Assembly: GCF_019219075.1 (NCBI RefSeq)
Contig: NZ_JAHUWJ010000017.1
Span: forward strand, 1-64,000
Length of the DNA stretch: 64,000 bases
Direction: 5' to 3'
Source of the DNA: Chitinophaga sp. sic0106
GTDB lineage: Bacteria > Bacteroidota > Bacteroidia > Chitinophagales > Chitinophagaceae
Part shown: piece after piece, positions 1 through 6,872 of the stretch
How the letters are laid out: every line of letters starts with the position of its first letter
How positions within the stretch are numbered: position 1 is the stretch's first letter
Notes under the pieces: model-generated
What the model was told of the DNA's origin: nothing
The model's input: only the letters and a program-made list of their open reading frames with translations
Database searches by the model: none
Program-made: the position numbers and the translations under genes

Positions 1-125
1 GAACTACTACTATTGGAAAACAACCCACCAAATGAACTTATTCTAACAAACCGCCGTATGCGGAACCGCATGTACGGTGGTGTGAGAGGACAGTGAGGGA
101 AATAATCCCTCACTTCCTACTCGAT
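1..125 (+). mobile_element. 3' end of a group II intron (domains V and VI)
   Basis: Positions 51-80 fold as a domain V hairpin. CCGCCGTA (51-58) pairs with TACGGTGG (73-80, one G-T pair), a two-base TG bulge sits at 71-72, and TGCG/CGCA closes a short terminal loop. The CGC near the 5' side is the usual place of the catalytic triad. Domain VI follows: GTGAGGG pairs with CCCTCAC, then AGGA with TCCT and GAG with CTC, leaving A119 bulged as the branch-point candidate six bases before the predicted 3' splice site after AT at 124-125. This architecture is diagnostic of group II introns. The reverse transcriptase and domains I-IV lie outside the window, so class and mobility cannot be judged. Confidence 0.85.
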
Positions 126-493
126 TGCATTACCAGTCCTGGAAAAAGTTGACATATAAGACAGGAGACTTGCAAGAAATAAACATATCAGCGTTAATTT
201 AATCCTCATTAATTTCAACCATTTAATAACGAGAATTAATCCTTTGGGGATAAATCTTGATAGACATTTATCAACTATTTTTCTCTTCTCTTATTTGGAA
301 AATTTCCTCTTTTACTTTTCTAAAAAATCAGATTCGCCAAAATAAATTTTGATTTTTTTTTATAGAATATGCCGTACTGTATATAATCCATCAACTTTGA
401 TTCATTGTCATTAATAGAAAAATTCTCATGACATATTATTTACAGAAATATTTCGTAAATAATTCATAATTAAGTAATTGAAAGCATAATTAT
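126..493. other. AT-rich non-coding stretch after the intron (3' exon side)
   Basis: No convincing gene is present. Right after the intron a short open frame (127-159) ends in TAA and could be the tail of whatever gene or region the intron entered, but it is too short to identify. The stretch is strongly AT-rich. It contains the first copy (463-475) of a 13-base direct repeat whose second copy is at 540-552, just before the toxin gene. Confidence 0.5.
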
Positions 494-520
494 AAAAAAC
501 TCTCATTTTGAGAGTTTTTT
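494..520. terminator. Perfect bidirectional terminator hairpin upstream of higB
   Basis: AAAAAACTCTCA (494-505) and TGAGAGTTTTTT (509-520) form a perfect 12-bp stem with a three-base loop, with an A run on one side and a T run on the other. It would stop transcripts from either direction and so insulates the toxin-antitoxin cassette from transcription out of the intron. Confidence 0.7.
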
Positions 521-523
521 CAT

Positions 524-531
524 TATATTTG
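524..531 (+). promoter_or_regulatory. -7-like element for the higB operon
   Basis: TATATTTG matches the Bacteroidota -7 consensus TAnnTTTG. A start of transcription about six bases later would leave a leader of about 45 bases before the higB ATG at 583. No clear -33 TTG lies at the usual spacing because the terminator stem occupies that place. Confidence 0.45.
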
Positions 532-582
532 TCTATTAGTTCATAATTAAGTTTTAGCCTATCAGAAAGAAGAAATTGTTAC

Positions 583-927
583 ATGATTCACGTTATTAAA
601 ACTAAATCAATTAATGATTATGTTGAGAAGAACCAAAACTCTGGTAAGGCACTTTGGGCTTGGCTAAGTATCATAAAAAGTTCGCAATGGCAAAAGCCCC
701 AAGATATTGTGGAAACCTTTGGAGCAAAGGCAGTTGATATTCTCCCTGCTTGGAAAAACATCGTACCACAGAGGGCCGTGATTGACATCAAGGGAAATCA
801 CATTCGAGTAATAGTAAAATATCAATTTCACAATAGGCTTAAACAAGCCAGAATATATATAAAATGGATTGGCACACATGCTGAGTATGACAAGCTTTGC
901 CGCTATAAATGGTCAATACGAGGTTGA
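583..927 (+). CDS. higB: HigB-type toxin, RelE-fold mRNA interferase
   Basis: The 114-residue product has the pattern of the HigB_toxin family. It has an N-terminal helix region, then VDILPAWKNIVPQRAVIDIKG, a central strand block GNHIRVIVKYQF, and the C-terminal IYIKWIGTHAEYDKL, where the TH.EYD signature is typical of the family. Members cleave mRNA, usually on the ribosome, and are neutralised by a downstream antitoxin. Toxin-first order and a 19-base gap to the antitoxin fit HigBA. The neighbourhood (terminator and promoter just upstream, group II intron beyond) suggests a transferred cassette. Catalytic residues of the family are poorly conserved, so activity is inferred from family membership. 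Confidence 0.85.
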   Translation: MIHVIKTKSINDYVEKNQNSGKALWAWLSIIKSSQWQKPQDIVETFGAKAVDILPAWKNIVPQRAVIDIKGNHIRVIVKYQFHNRLKQARIYIKWIGTHAEYDKLCRYKWSIRG

Positions 928-946
928 AATGTTTAACTAAAATACT

Positions 947-1459
947 ATGAATTTTAAACTACTAAAAACTGAGGAAGATTATAATGAAGCGATCTACAAT
1001 TTAGAAACGATTGGAGATCAGGAAGGCTTTGAAGAAAATCAGGATTTAATCACTCAATTCGAACTTCTTACCAAGCTAATTCAGATATATGAAGAAGAGC
1101 ACGCGCCAATTACACTAGGTCATCCCATTGAAATTATTTTATTAAAAATGGAGTATATGGGCCTAAAGCAAAAAGATCTTGTACCACAAGTTGGCAGTAG
1201 CGGTGTCGTTTCCCAAGTATTAAACAAAAAAAGAGGATTGTCCAAGAATATGATTAGGACATTTTCAGAACTTCTTAATATCGATCAAGATATCCTGAAT
1301 ACGCCTTATGAGTTGGATACAATGACACACCTAAAAAAGAAAATAGTTCTTCGAAAGAAGGCTTCAGTTTTAAATCTATTTCATTTTGCTGACACATCTC
1401 ACACAAAAGCATTTAAAGATCGCGTAAGAACTAACGGCATGTTAATGAGCGCATGCTAA
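947..1459 (+). CDS. higA: HigA-type antitoxin with C-terminal extension
   Basis: This 170-residue protein matches COG5499 antitoxins: an acidic helical N-terminus (residues about 1-60), then HPIEIILLKMEYMGLKQKD and a helix-turn-helix (SSGVVSQVLNKKRGLS) ending near NTPYEL at about residue 125. The family usually ends there at about 120-130 residues. Here about 45 further residues follow, rich in Lys/Arg and hydrophobics (LKKKIVLRKKASVLNLF). In tripartite toxin-antitoxin-chaperone systems such as that of Mycobacterium tuberculosis Rv1957, a HigA with a similar-sized C-terminal extension depends on a chaperone encoded next to it. Whether this tail plays that part for the gene starting eight bases downstream is inference. 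Confidence 0.82.
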   Translation: MNFKLLKTEEDYNEAIYNLETIGDQEGFEENQDLITQFELLTKLIQIYEEEHAPITLGHPIEIILLKMEYMGLKQKDLVPQVGSSGVVSQVLNKKRGLSKNMIRTFSELLNIDQDILNTPYELDTMTHLKKKIVLRKKASVLNLFHFADTSHTKAFKDRVRTNGMLMSAC

Positions 1460-1466
1460 ACAAAAC

Positions 1467-3137
1467 ATGAAAACAATAACATTCTATTCATATAAAGGTG
1501 GCGTTGGACGCTCTCTTGCCTTGGCTAACATCGCAAACAAGCTAGCTGAATTTGGCAAGAAAGTTTGTATTCTTGATTTCGACCTGGAGGCTCCTGGTCT
1601 ACATATTAAGTTTGGAGAAAGTATTGAAAAGAAGTCCGAAAAAGGCGGGATCGTAGATTATATTTTTGAATTTATAACTAACTTCAATGTTCCTGAATCT
1701 ATTATAGATTATGTAACCAAAGTCAACATTCTAAATGATCCTCATAAACAAGTTGATCTCATCACCGCCGGTGACACTACAAATAAAACTTATTGGGAAA
1801 AGCTCTCACAATTAAATTGGAATAAGCTTTTTTATGAAGAGGATAGTTTAGGTGTTGATTTCTTTTATAACTTGAAAGCCCAAATTGAAAAGCAATTAAT
1901 ACCTGACTTTCTATTAATAGATTCACGAACCGGCATTACAGATATTGCAGGGATTACAATGTCAATCCTAGCGGACGAGGTGGCCCTGTTTGCTGCAAAC
2001 AATAAAGAAAACCTGGATGGAATTGGACAAGTACTGTCGGCCTTATTAATCCCTGAGAACAGGATTAACAATACACCTCCGAAAATAAAAGTCGTTCTAT
2101 CCCGAATTCCTTTTTTTTCTGATCCAAAAGATAAACCACAGGAAAATAACATTAAAAATGCTGCAATGAGGAGTTTAAATAAAATCCTCGAAAGTAGACA
2201 TATTGATAATTACAAAGTTGACAAACTGTTTGTAATCCATTCAGATTCTGAATTGGAAATGCAAGAGTGTTTTAAAATAAACCTTACAAGTAAAAAACTA
2301 TTTAATAGCACCAATGTACCAATTACCTCAGATTATATTGAATTATTTGAAGCGTTGACAATTGATACGATGCAGGGAGAAGAAGCTACAGAACTCGATA
2401 GCCTACGCAAGGCCGTGGTTCATTTCGAAAAGGCACTCAATACGGTAGAAATCGTAGACAAAATCAGACAACTAGCCGAAGCTACCAAATTATATCCCAA
2501 TTATCATCAGGCACATTATTATTTGGGGATATGTTATTTTCGTCTGGAACAATATGAGAAAGCCCTGGAGAGCTTTGAAAGTACAATGAGAATTACTTCA
2601 CAATTTAATGATACCATCACACTTTACAAGGCAACAATTCTTTCTAAACAAGATTCATATGACAAGGCAATAGCTATCTTAAAGGCTAATCTTAATAAAG
2701 ATTCAGAACAAGACTCCACTTATTTATTACTTGGTTCATTTTCCTCAAAAATTGAGAAATTTGATGAGGCACAAATGTACTATAAGTTAGCATTAGAAAT
2801 AAACCCTCAAAATCCTGAAGGTTGGAATGCATATGCTAATACCTTACGACTTGCAGGAAAATATCCCGAAGGATTTGAAGCAGCTTATAACGCGTTGGAT
2901 CTCGCACCTCAGCATAGGGAGGCTACAGCCACTTTAGCAGAACTAAATGCATCAATAGGCAATTTGAGAGAATTCTACAAAAATTTTGATTTAGCTTTAT
3001 CTCTTGGGTTAACAAATGATTTCCTTCAAACTATTTTAGAAGAAGATAAACTTTATCGATCTTTCTTCGATGATGAACGATTTTTATCAATTCTAGATAA
3101 ATACAAAATGAAAATTGATTGGGAAAAGATAAAGTAA
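1467..3137 (+). CDS. KGGVGR-type P-loop ATPase with C-terminal TPR repeats
   Basis: The 556-residue protein begins with a MinD/ParA-like ATPase domain. YKGGVGRSLALANIA (residues 9-23) is a deviant Walker A in which the usual lysine of GK(S/T) is Arg15 while the signature Lys10 is kept. DFDLEAPG (37-44) and LLIDSRTGITD (about 150-159) follow as the switch and Walker B regions. From about 340 onward TPR-like helical pairs appear (for example YYLGICYFRLEQYEKALESF and YYKLALEINPQNPEGW). KGGVGR ATPases fused to repeat or effector-associated domains are known from bacterial conflict systems. The start lies eight bases after the higA stop, so all three genes are probably cotranscribed. The role is unknown: a chaperone-like third component, a regulator, or a sensor in an antiphage system are the options. 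Confidence 0.75.
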   Translation: MKTITFYSYKGGVGRSLALANIANKLAEFGKKVCILDFDLEAPGLHIKFGESIEKKSEKGGIVDYIFEFITNFNVPESIIDYVTKVNILNDPHKQVDLITAGDTTNKTYWEKLSQLNWNKLFYEEDSLGVDFFYNLKAQIEKQLIPDFLLIDSRTGITDIAGITMSILADEVALFAANNKENLDGIGQVLSALLIPENRINNTPPKIKVVLSRIPFFSDPKDKPQENNIKNAAMRSLNKILESRHIDNYKVDKLFVIHSDSELEMQECFKINLTSKKLFNSTNVPITSDYIELFEALTIDTMQGEEATELDSLRKAVVHFEKALNTVEIVDKIRQLAEATKLYPNYHQAHYYLGICYFRLEQYEKALESFESTMRITSQFNDTITLYKATILSKQDSYDKAIAILKANLNKDSEQDSTYLLLGSFSSKIEKFDEAQMYYKLALEINPQNPEGWNAYANTLRLAGKYPEGFEAAYNALDLAPQHREATATLAELNASIGNLREFYKNFDLALSLGLTNDFLQTILEEDKLYRSFFDDERFLSILDKYKMKIDWEKIK

Positions 3138-3208
3138 GAAATGGTGAGTAGTTATCATAACTATTCTTCGATTTGAAGTGGTATATCTCGTTTACAAAAA
3201 TATTGATT

Positions 3209-3730
3209 CTAAAAGTTAAGTTTTGATCCAGCCGCGACCTTTAAATTAGTTTTTAATTCTTCGGCAGCGACCTCTACCTCTCGTCGCTTGCCAACACGAA
3301 TCACATCCACAAGGGCGAGCAACTTGTATAATTCATCATCCTGGCCGATAGCTTGTATCTGATTTGGATACAATGGCTCTATTGCCTGACCAATTACTTC
3401 TCCATCTACAGAAGGCCATACAAACATGGCTTCACTCGAAATAAATTGCTTCATAAAGGGATGGGAATGTGCCGTTGGAATACCTCTGGTCAATACGCCG
3501 GGTTGCAGTGGAAAAACATACTTTAGCCCATACAGAAGGAAATCCATCAGGTTTTGCCGATGTACCTTCCGCTTTGTATGGTCAATAAGCTGAGCAAACT
3601 GACTTCTTTCCAAAGATTCAGATATCTCCGAAATACTGATGAACAGAGCATTTGCCAAGTCTTTTAACTGCCATTTTTTATCCCCCAGGATAATGACTTT
3701 TAACAAAACTGCAATATCCTGCGGCCTCAT
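3209..3730 (-). CDS. Winged-helix-like putative transcriptional regulator
   Basis: The 173-residue product starts MRPQDIAVLLKVIILG and contains a helix-turn-helix at about residues 22-50 (LKDLANALFISISEISESLE), followed by a mixed domain with GIPTAHSHPFM and FVWPSVDGEVIGQ that I cannot name. In-frame ATGs at 3751 and 3757 and a further start codon at 3787 lie upstream. I prefer 3730 because a -7-like element at 3764-3757 would start transcription near 3750. The perfect dyad at 3770-3806 lies upstream of that promoter, where a self-regulating DNA-binding protein could act. It is convergent with the ATPase gene and the segment is AT-rich like its neighbours. Confidence 0.6.
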   Translation of the reverse strand: MRPQDIAVLLKVIILGDKKWQLKDLANALFISISEISESLERSQFAQLIDHTKRKVHRQNLMDFLLYGLKYVFPLQPGVLTRGIPTAHSHPFMKQFISSEAMFVWPSVDGEVIGQAIEPLYPNQIQAIGQDDELYKLLALVDVIRVGKRREVEVAAEELKTNLKVAAGSKLNF

Positions 3731-3756
3731 TCCATTATGTTTACGTCTCATAAACA

Positions 3757-3806
3757 TAAATATAGCCCATTTTTTTGCATTTTGCAAATTGCAAAATGCA
3801 AAAAAA
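3757..3806 (-). promoter_or_regulatory. Perfect 18-bp dyad and -7 element upstream of the winged-helix gene
   Basis: TTTTTTTGCATTTTGCAA (3770-3787) is repeated as its exact reverse complement TTGCAAAATGCAAAAAAA (3789-3806) around the single base A3788. On the minus strand TATATTTA (3764-3757) resembles the -7 consensus TAnnTTTG with one mismatch, so the dyad covers the upstream part of the promoter. The position and symmetry fit an operator for a dimeric repressor or activator, most simply the gene it precedes. It is not followed by a T run on the relevant strand that would make it a terminator of a neighbouring gene. Confidence 0.55.
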
Positions 3807-3847
3807 TGTATCTTTTAAAGCCACGCCCCCAGATGATTAATAGCTTA

Positions 3848-4045
3848 TCATCTCTCTAACAACTCCACCGAGCAGGTGAAAGTCTTACCATTTACATTCA
3901 GATACAAATTGGTGGCATCCAACAAATATTTCTTTAACTCTTTCACACTTTTAGCCGTTGTACCTATTGGATACTTCTTAAAGTTTACTGCGTACGCTGA
4001 ATAACCTGTTGCCGTTTTCTCCTGAACAAAAACAATCTTTTTCAT
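3848..4045 (-). CDS. Orphan HicB-like small protein
   Basis: The 65 residues (MKKIVFVQEKTATGYSAYAV at the start, then IGTTAKSVKELKKYLLDATNLYL) match the N-terminal HicB fold, in which TGYSAY is followed by a GxT turn and a helix carrying an NL/HL end. HicB proteins are antitoxins of HicA RNases. No HicA-sized double-stranded-RNA-binding gene lies beside it, and the C-terminal DNA-binding part of long HicBs is missing. It may be a solitary antitoxin, a remnant, or an unrelated use of the fold. Confidence 0.55.
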   Translation of the reverse strand: MKKIVFVQEKTATGYSAYAVNFKKYPIGTTAKSVKELKKYLLDATNLYLNVNGKTFTCSVELLER

Positions 4046-4204
4046 AGTAATTACTATTCTATTCCTGCCCTTTCAAAATTATTTCATTATAGGTATTCCC
4101 CAACTCAGATTAACATCCGCATCACAAATTTCCACCTTAACATTTCCCTATCATCCTATTCCTTAAATTCATATCCGGAATTTATTCAAAAAAGAAAACC
4201 TTAA

Positions 4205-5479
4205 ATGATACACAGACTGATACCCTACGTCGCCTTGCTCATCCTGTTGCCTGCCACGGCCTTACAGACCTCCGCGCAATCTACATCTCCCCAATTCCAA
4301 AAAATTTACAGCCTTATAAAAGAGAAAAATTTTTTCAAGGCCAGGGAAGTTTTCAATAAAGATTCCGCGCAACTCACTACCCCCTACCGCTGCTTTACAG
4401 ACGCAGTTTTACAAAACGCATTTAACAAGCCGGCAGCTTCTGATAAAAAAATCGATATACTGATCACCGGCAATTACGCGCTACCAGACAGTCTCCGGCT
4501 CAAACTCTTCCGCATAAAAGAAGACAATGCCATCAAGCAGTACGACTACGCTACCGCCTACACGACACTCAACACCGTACTTGCAGACTTTAAAAACCAG
4601 CTCACGAAAGAGGAAGTAAAGGACATGCAAAACAGCTTGAAAATATGGGAGGCGCTCAAAGATCAGCCGAAGCAGAAAGTGACCATCGGGGGGTACAATG
4701 AACTGAAAATGCAGAAAGACAAAGCAGGACTAAAGAACCTCCCTGTCACCACCGGCAACGATACCCTGCCCTTTATTTTTGATACCGGCGCCAATATTTC
4801 AACCATCACGGAATCCACCGCCAAAAGGATGCAGATGACCATTATTCCCGCTGCCATTGAAGTATCCACCATCACCGGCAATACCGTAGCGGCTAATCTG
4901 GCAGTATGTAAAAAATTCAGGCTGGGAAATATTGATATCGAAAATGCAGTTTTTTTGGTATTGAGAGATAAGGAACTCTCTTTTCCACAAATCAGCTACC
5001 AGATACATGGAATATTGGGATACCCTGTGATAGAGGCGCTAAAAGAAGTACAGCTGACGATAGATGATTATCTGATCATCCCGTTAAAAGAAACCGCCAT
5101 GCCTGGCACTTCCAACCTGGCTATCGATGGACTCACACCACTGATTTATATCGACGATATGAACTTCACATTTGACACCGGCGCAGACCATACCATCCTG
5201 TACGGAGCCTTCTACCGGCAAAATAAAGCACGCATCGACAAAACCTACAAACTCACAAAAGTTAGTCTCGGAGGTGCGGGTGGCCATACCGTACTCCCAG
5301 GATTCAAAATCAGCCACTCCTTTACCATCAATGGTAAAAGCGTACCAATAAACAACATCAGCCTGCTGCGTGACAATATCAGCAACGAAACCGGCTACGG
5401 AAATATCGGTCAGGATGTGATCAAACAATTCGGGAAAATGACGATCAACTTCGATCAGATGTTTATTAAACTGGATTAA
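4205..5479 (+). CDS. Exported retropepsin-like aspartyl protease with two DTGA halves
   Basis: The 424-residue protein has a signal peptide (cleavage likely after ALQTSAQS), a helical N-terminal region to about 160, and two retropepsin-like domains. FIFDTGANIST carries Asp193 and FTFDTGADHT carries Asp324. Each DTGA is followed by a flap-like and a Gly-rich strand region (GILGYPVI, GNIGQDVI). Retropepsins are usually homodimers with one DTG each. Two copies in one chain would allow a pepsin-like internal dimer. The product probably acts in the periplasm. The stop codon overlaps that of the convergent amidohydrolase. Confidence 0.8.
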   Translation: MIHRLIPYVALLILLPATALQTSAQSTSPQFQKIYSLIKEKNFFKAREVFNKDSAQLTTPYRCFTDAVLQNAFNKPAASDKKIDILITGNYALPDSLRLKLFRIKEDNAIKQYDYATAYTTLNTVLADFKNQLTKEEVKDMQNSLKIWEALKDQPKQKVTIGGYNELKMQKDKAGLKNLPVTTGNDTLPFIFDTGANISTITESTAKRMQMTIIPAAIEVSTITGNTVAANLAVCKKFRLGNIDIENAVFLVLRDKELSFPQISYQIHGILGYPVIEALKEVQLTIDDYLIIPLKETAMPGTSNLAIDGLTPLIYIDDMNFTFDTGADHTILYGAFYRQNKARIDKTYKLTKVSLGGAGGHTVLPGFKISHSFTINGKSVPINNISLLRDNISNETGYGNIGQDVIKQFGKMTINFDQMFIKLD

Positions 5480-6813
5480 CGGGTATACACCGCCGTTCCG
5501 GCTTTGTATACAGCCTCGATCTGGTGGGTGTTGGTGATATCCATGAGCGGGTTGGCCGACAATACCACCAGATCCGCCATTTTACCTGCTTCCAGCGTGC
5601 CGTATTTATCCGTAACTCCCAGCACCTTTGCCGAGCCCAAAGTGGCGGCCCGCAAAGCGGCAGCAGGCGTAAGTCCGGCGCGTACCAGCAGCTGCAGTTC
5701 CAAATGCTCTGAAAAGCCCTGCACACGAACAGGTTGCGCCCCTGAGTCGGTCCCCATTGCAATCACCACACCTGCATCCTGCAATTTTTTCACGTTTTTT
5801 GCAGCGTTTTCCACGGCCATACGGTTACGGTTATACGAAGGAGAATTTTTAATTTTATCCTGGTAAGCAGGATCGCTCACCATAGCCACCACGCCAGGTT
5901 CCACCGCATGCAGGAAAAACGGATCAGATAGCCAGGATGGAGTGCCCGCATAGGCATATGCATATTCGTCCAGCGACAAAGTAGGAATGTAGATTACCTG
6001 GCGGCGCTTCATTTCCTGTACCAGTGCATCGTTGATCACACTGTCGCGTATACTGTGCGCCAGGATATCCACCCCGCTCCGCACCAGTTTACGGGCATCC
6101 GACAAATAATAAACATGCGCAGCCACTTTCCAGCCGTGGCGATGTGCCTCCCTGATAATAGCCTGATAAGTGCTGCTATCCATCTTCTTAAATGAACCGC
6201 CAAAATCATCCAGCCAGAGCTTAATAGCTACCGGCTGCAATTTTACCAGGCTATCCATTTCACTGGCCACCTTTTCGTTACTCATAGGGCGATACGTTTT
6301 GTTCATGCCCATTTCCACCGGCGGTGCTCCACCCGGCACGCCAAAACCATAGGCGGCAGAGAAGAGTCGCGCCCCGGGCAGCAAGCCGCTCTTCAGGGAA
6401 TCATACAGATGATTTTCGTATAACGATGGCCGGTCAGTACCCAGAGAGAGCACATTCAACACCCCATAGTCCTGGTAGCGGGTTAACTGGCGGATGATAT
6501 TTTCGCGGGTGTAGTTGTCGCCACTAGTGGTAGTGCCTTTCAGCATACCGATATGCATATGTGCGCATATTAGTGCCGGCATCACTGTTTTACCGCTTAG
6601 GTTAATCACCCGTGCACCTGCGGCAGACAATCCTTTCCCGGTTTTCACCACTTTTCCGTTACGGATAAGGATATCCGTATTTGGAATGGCCGGGCCGCCT
6701 TTTCCATCAATGAAATTCACATTTTGCAGCAGCAGGTCGTGCGCGGAAGGGGCAGGCAGAGCGGAGAGCAGCAGGAAAACGGGTATGCAAAGGATCAGTA
6801 ATTTCCGGATCAT
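5476..6813 (-). CDS. Exported amidohydrolase (imidazolonepropionase-like)
   Basis: The 445-residue metal-dependent hydrolase of the amidohydrolase superfamily has a signal peptide (LLLSALPAPSA), a small beta-sandwich part (about 26-75), and the HxH metal motif HMH at 85-87. It continues with AHVYY and DILAHSIRD histidines and the final metal aspartate in AMGTDSGAQ. The closing part GTLEAGKMADLVVLSANPL is characteristic of the family. The sequence before HMH is PALICA rather than the usual PGLID, a mild deviation. Relatives act on cyclic amides, dipeptides or prolidase-type substrates, and the substrate cannot be told here. It is followed by the convergent retropepsin-like gene with no spacer. 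Confidence 0.85.
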   Translation of the reverse strand: MIRKLLILCIPVFLLLSALPAPSAHDLLLQNVNFIDGKGGPAIPNTDILIRNGKVVKTGKGLSAAGARVINLSGKTVMPALICAHMHIGMLKGTTTSGDNYTRENIIRQLTRYQDYGVLNVLSLGTDRPSLYENHLYDSLKSGLLPGARLFSAAYGFGVPGGAPPVEMGMNKTYRPMSNEKVASEMDSLVKLQPVAIKLWLDDFGGSFKKMDSSTYQAIIREAHRHGWKVAAHVYYLSDARKLVRSGVDILAHSIRDSVINDALVQEMKRRQVIYIPTLSLDEYAYAYAGTPSWLSDPFFLHAVEPGVVAMVSDPAYQDKIKNSPSYNRNRMAVENAAKNVKKLQDAGVVIAMGTDSGAQPVRVQGFSEHLELQLLVRAGLTPAAALRAATLGSAKVLGVTDKYGTLEAGKMADLVVLSANPLMDITNTHQIEAVYKAGTAVYTR

Positions 6814-6872
6814 AACAAGGTTGTTTGATGACTTGCTTTAAGTTACCAAAATATGTGCTGATCCGGAAATGC

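Larger units (their letters stand above)
463..552. repeat. Direct repeat TTCATAATTAAGT flanking the higB promoter
   Basis: The 13-mer TTCATAATTAAGT occurs at 463-475 and again at 540-552, 77 bases apart. The copies bracket a terminator hairpin (494-520) and a -7-like element (524-531), and the second copy lies between the predicted transcription start and the higB start codon. HigA-type antitoxins commonly autorepress by binding near their promoter, so these may be operator sites. In AT-rich DNA a chance repeat cannot be excluded. Confidence 0.35.

Noticed and set aside
1..96. Open frame running through the intron end to a TGA at 94-96
   Set aside because: The same bases form the domain V and VI hairpins, so the open frame is probably fortuitous; intron-encoded proteins normally end before domain V.
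3209..3787. Longest start for the winged-helix gene at 3787
   Set aside because: It would put the coding start inside the perfect dyad and before the likely transcription start.
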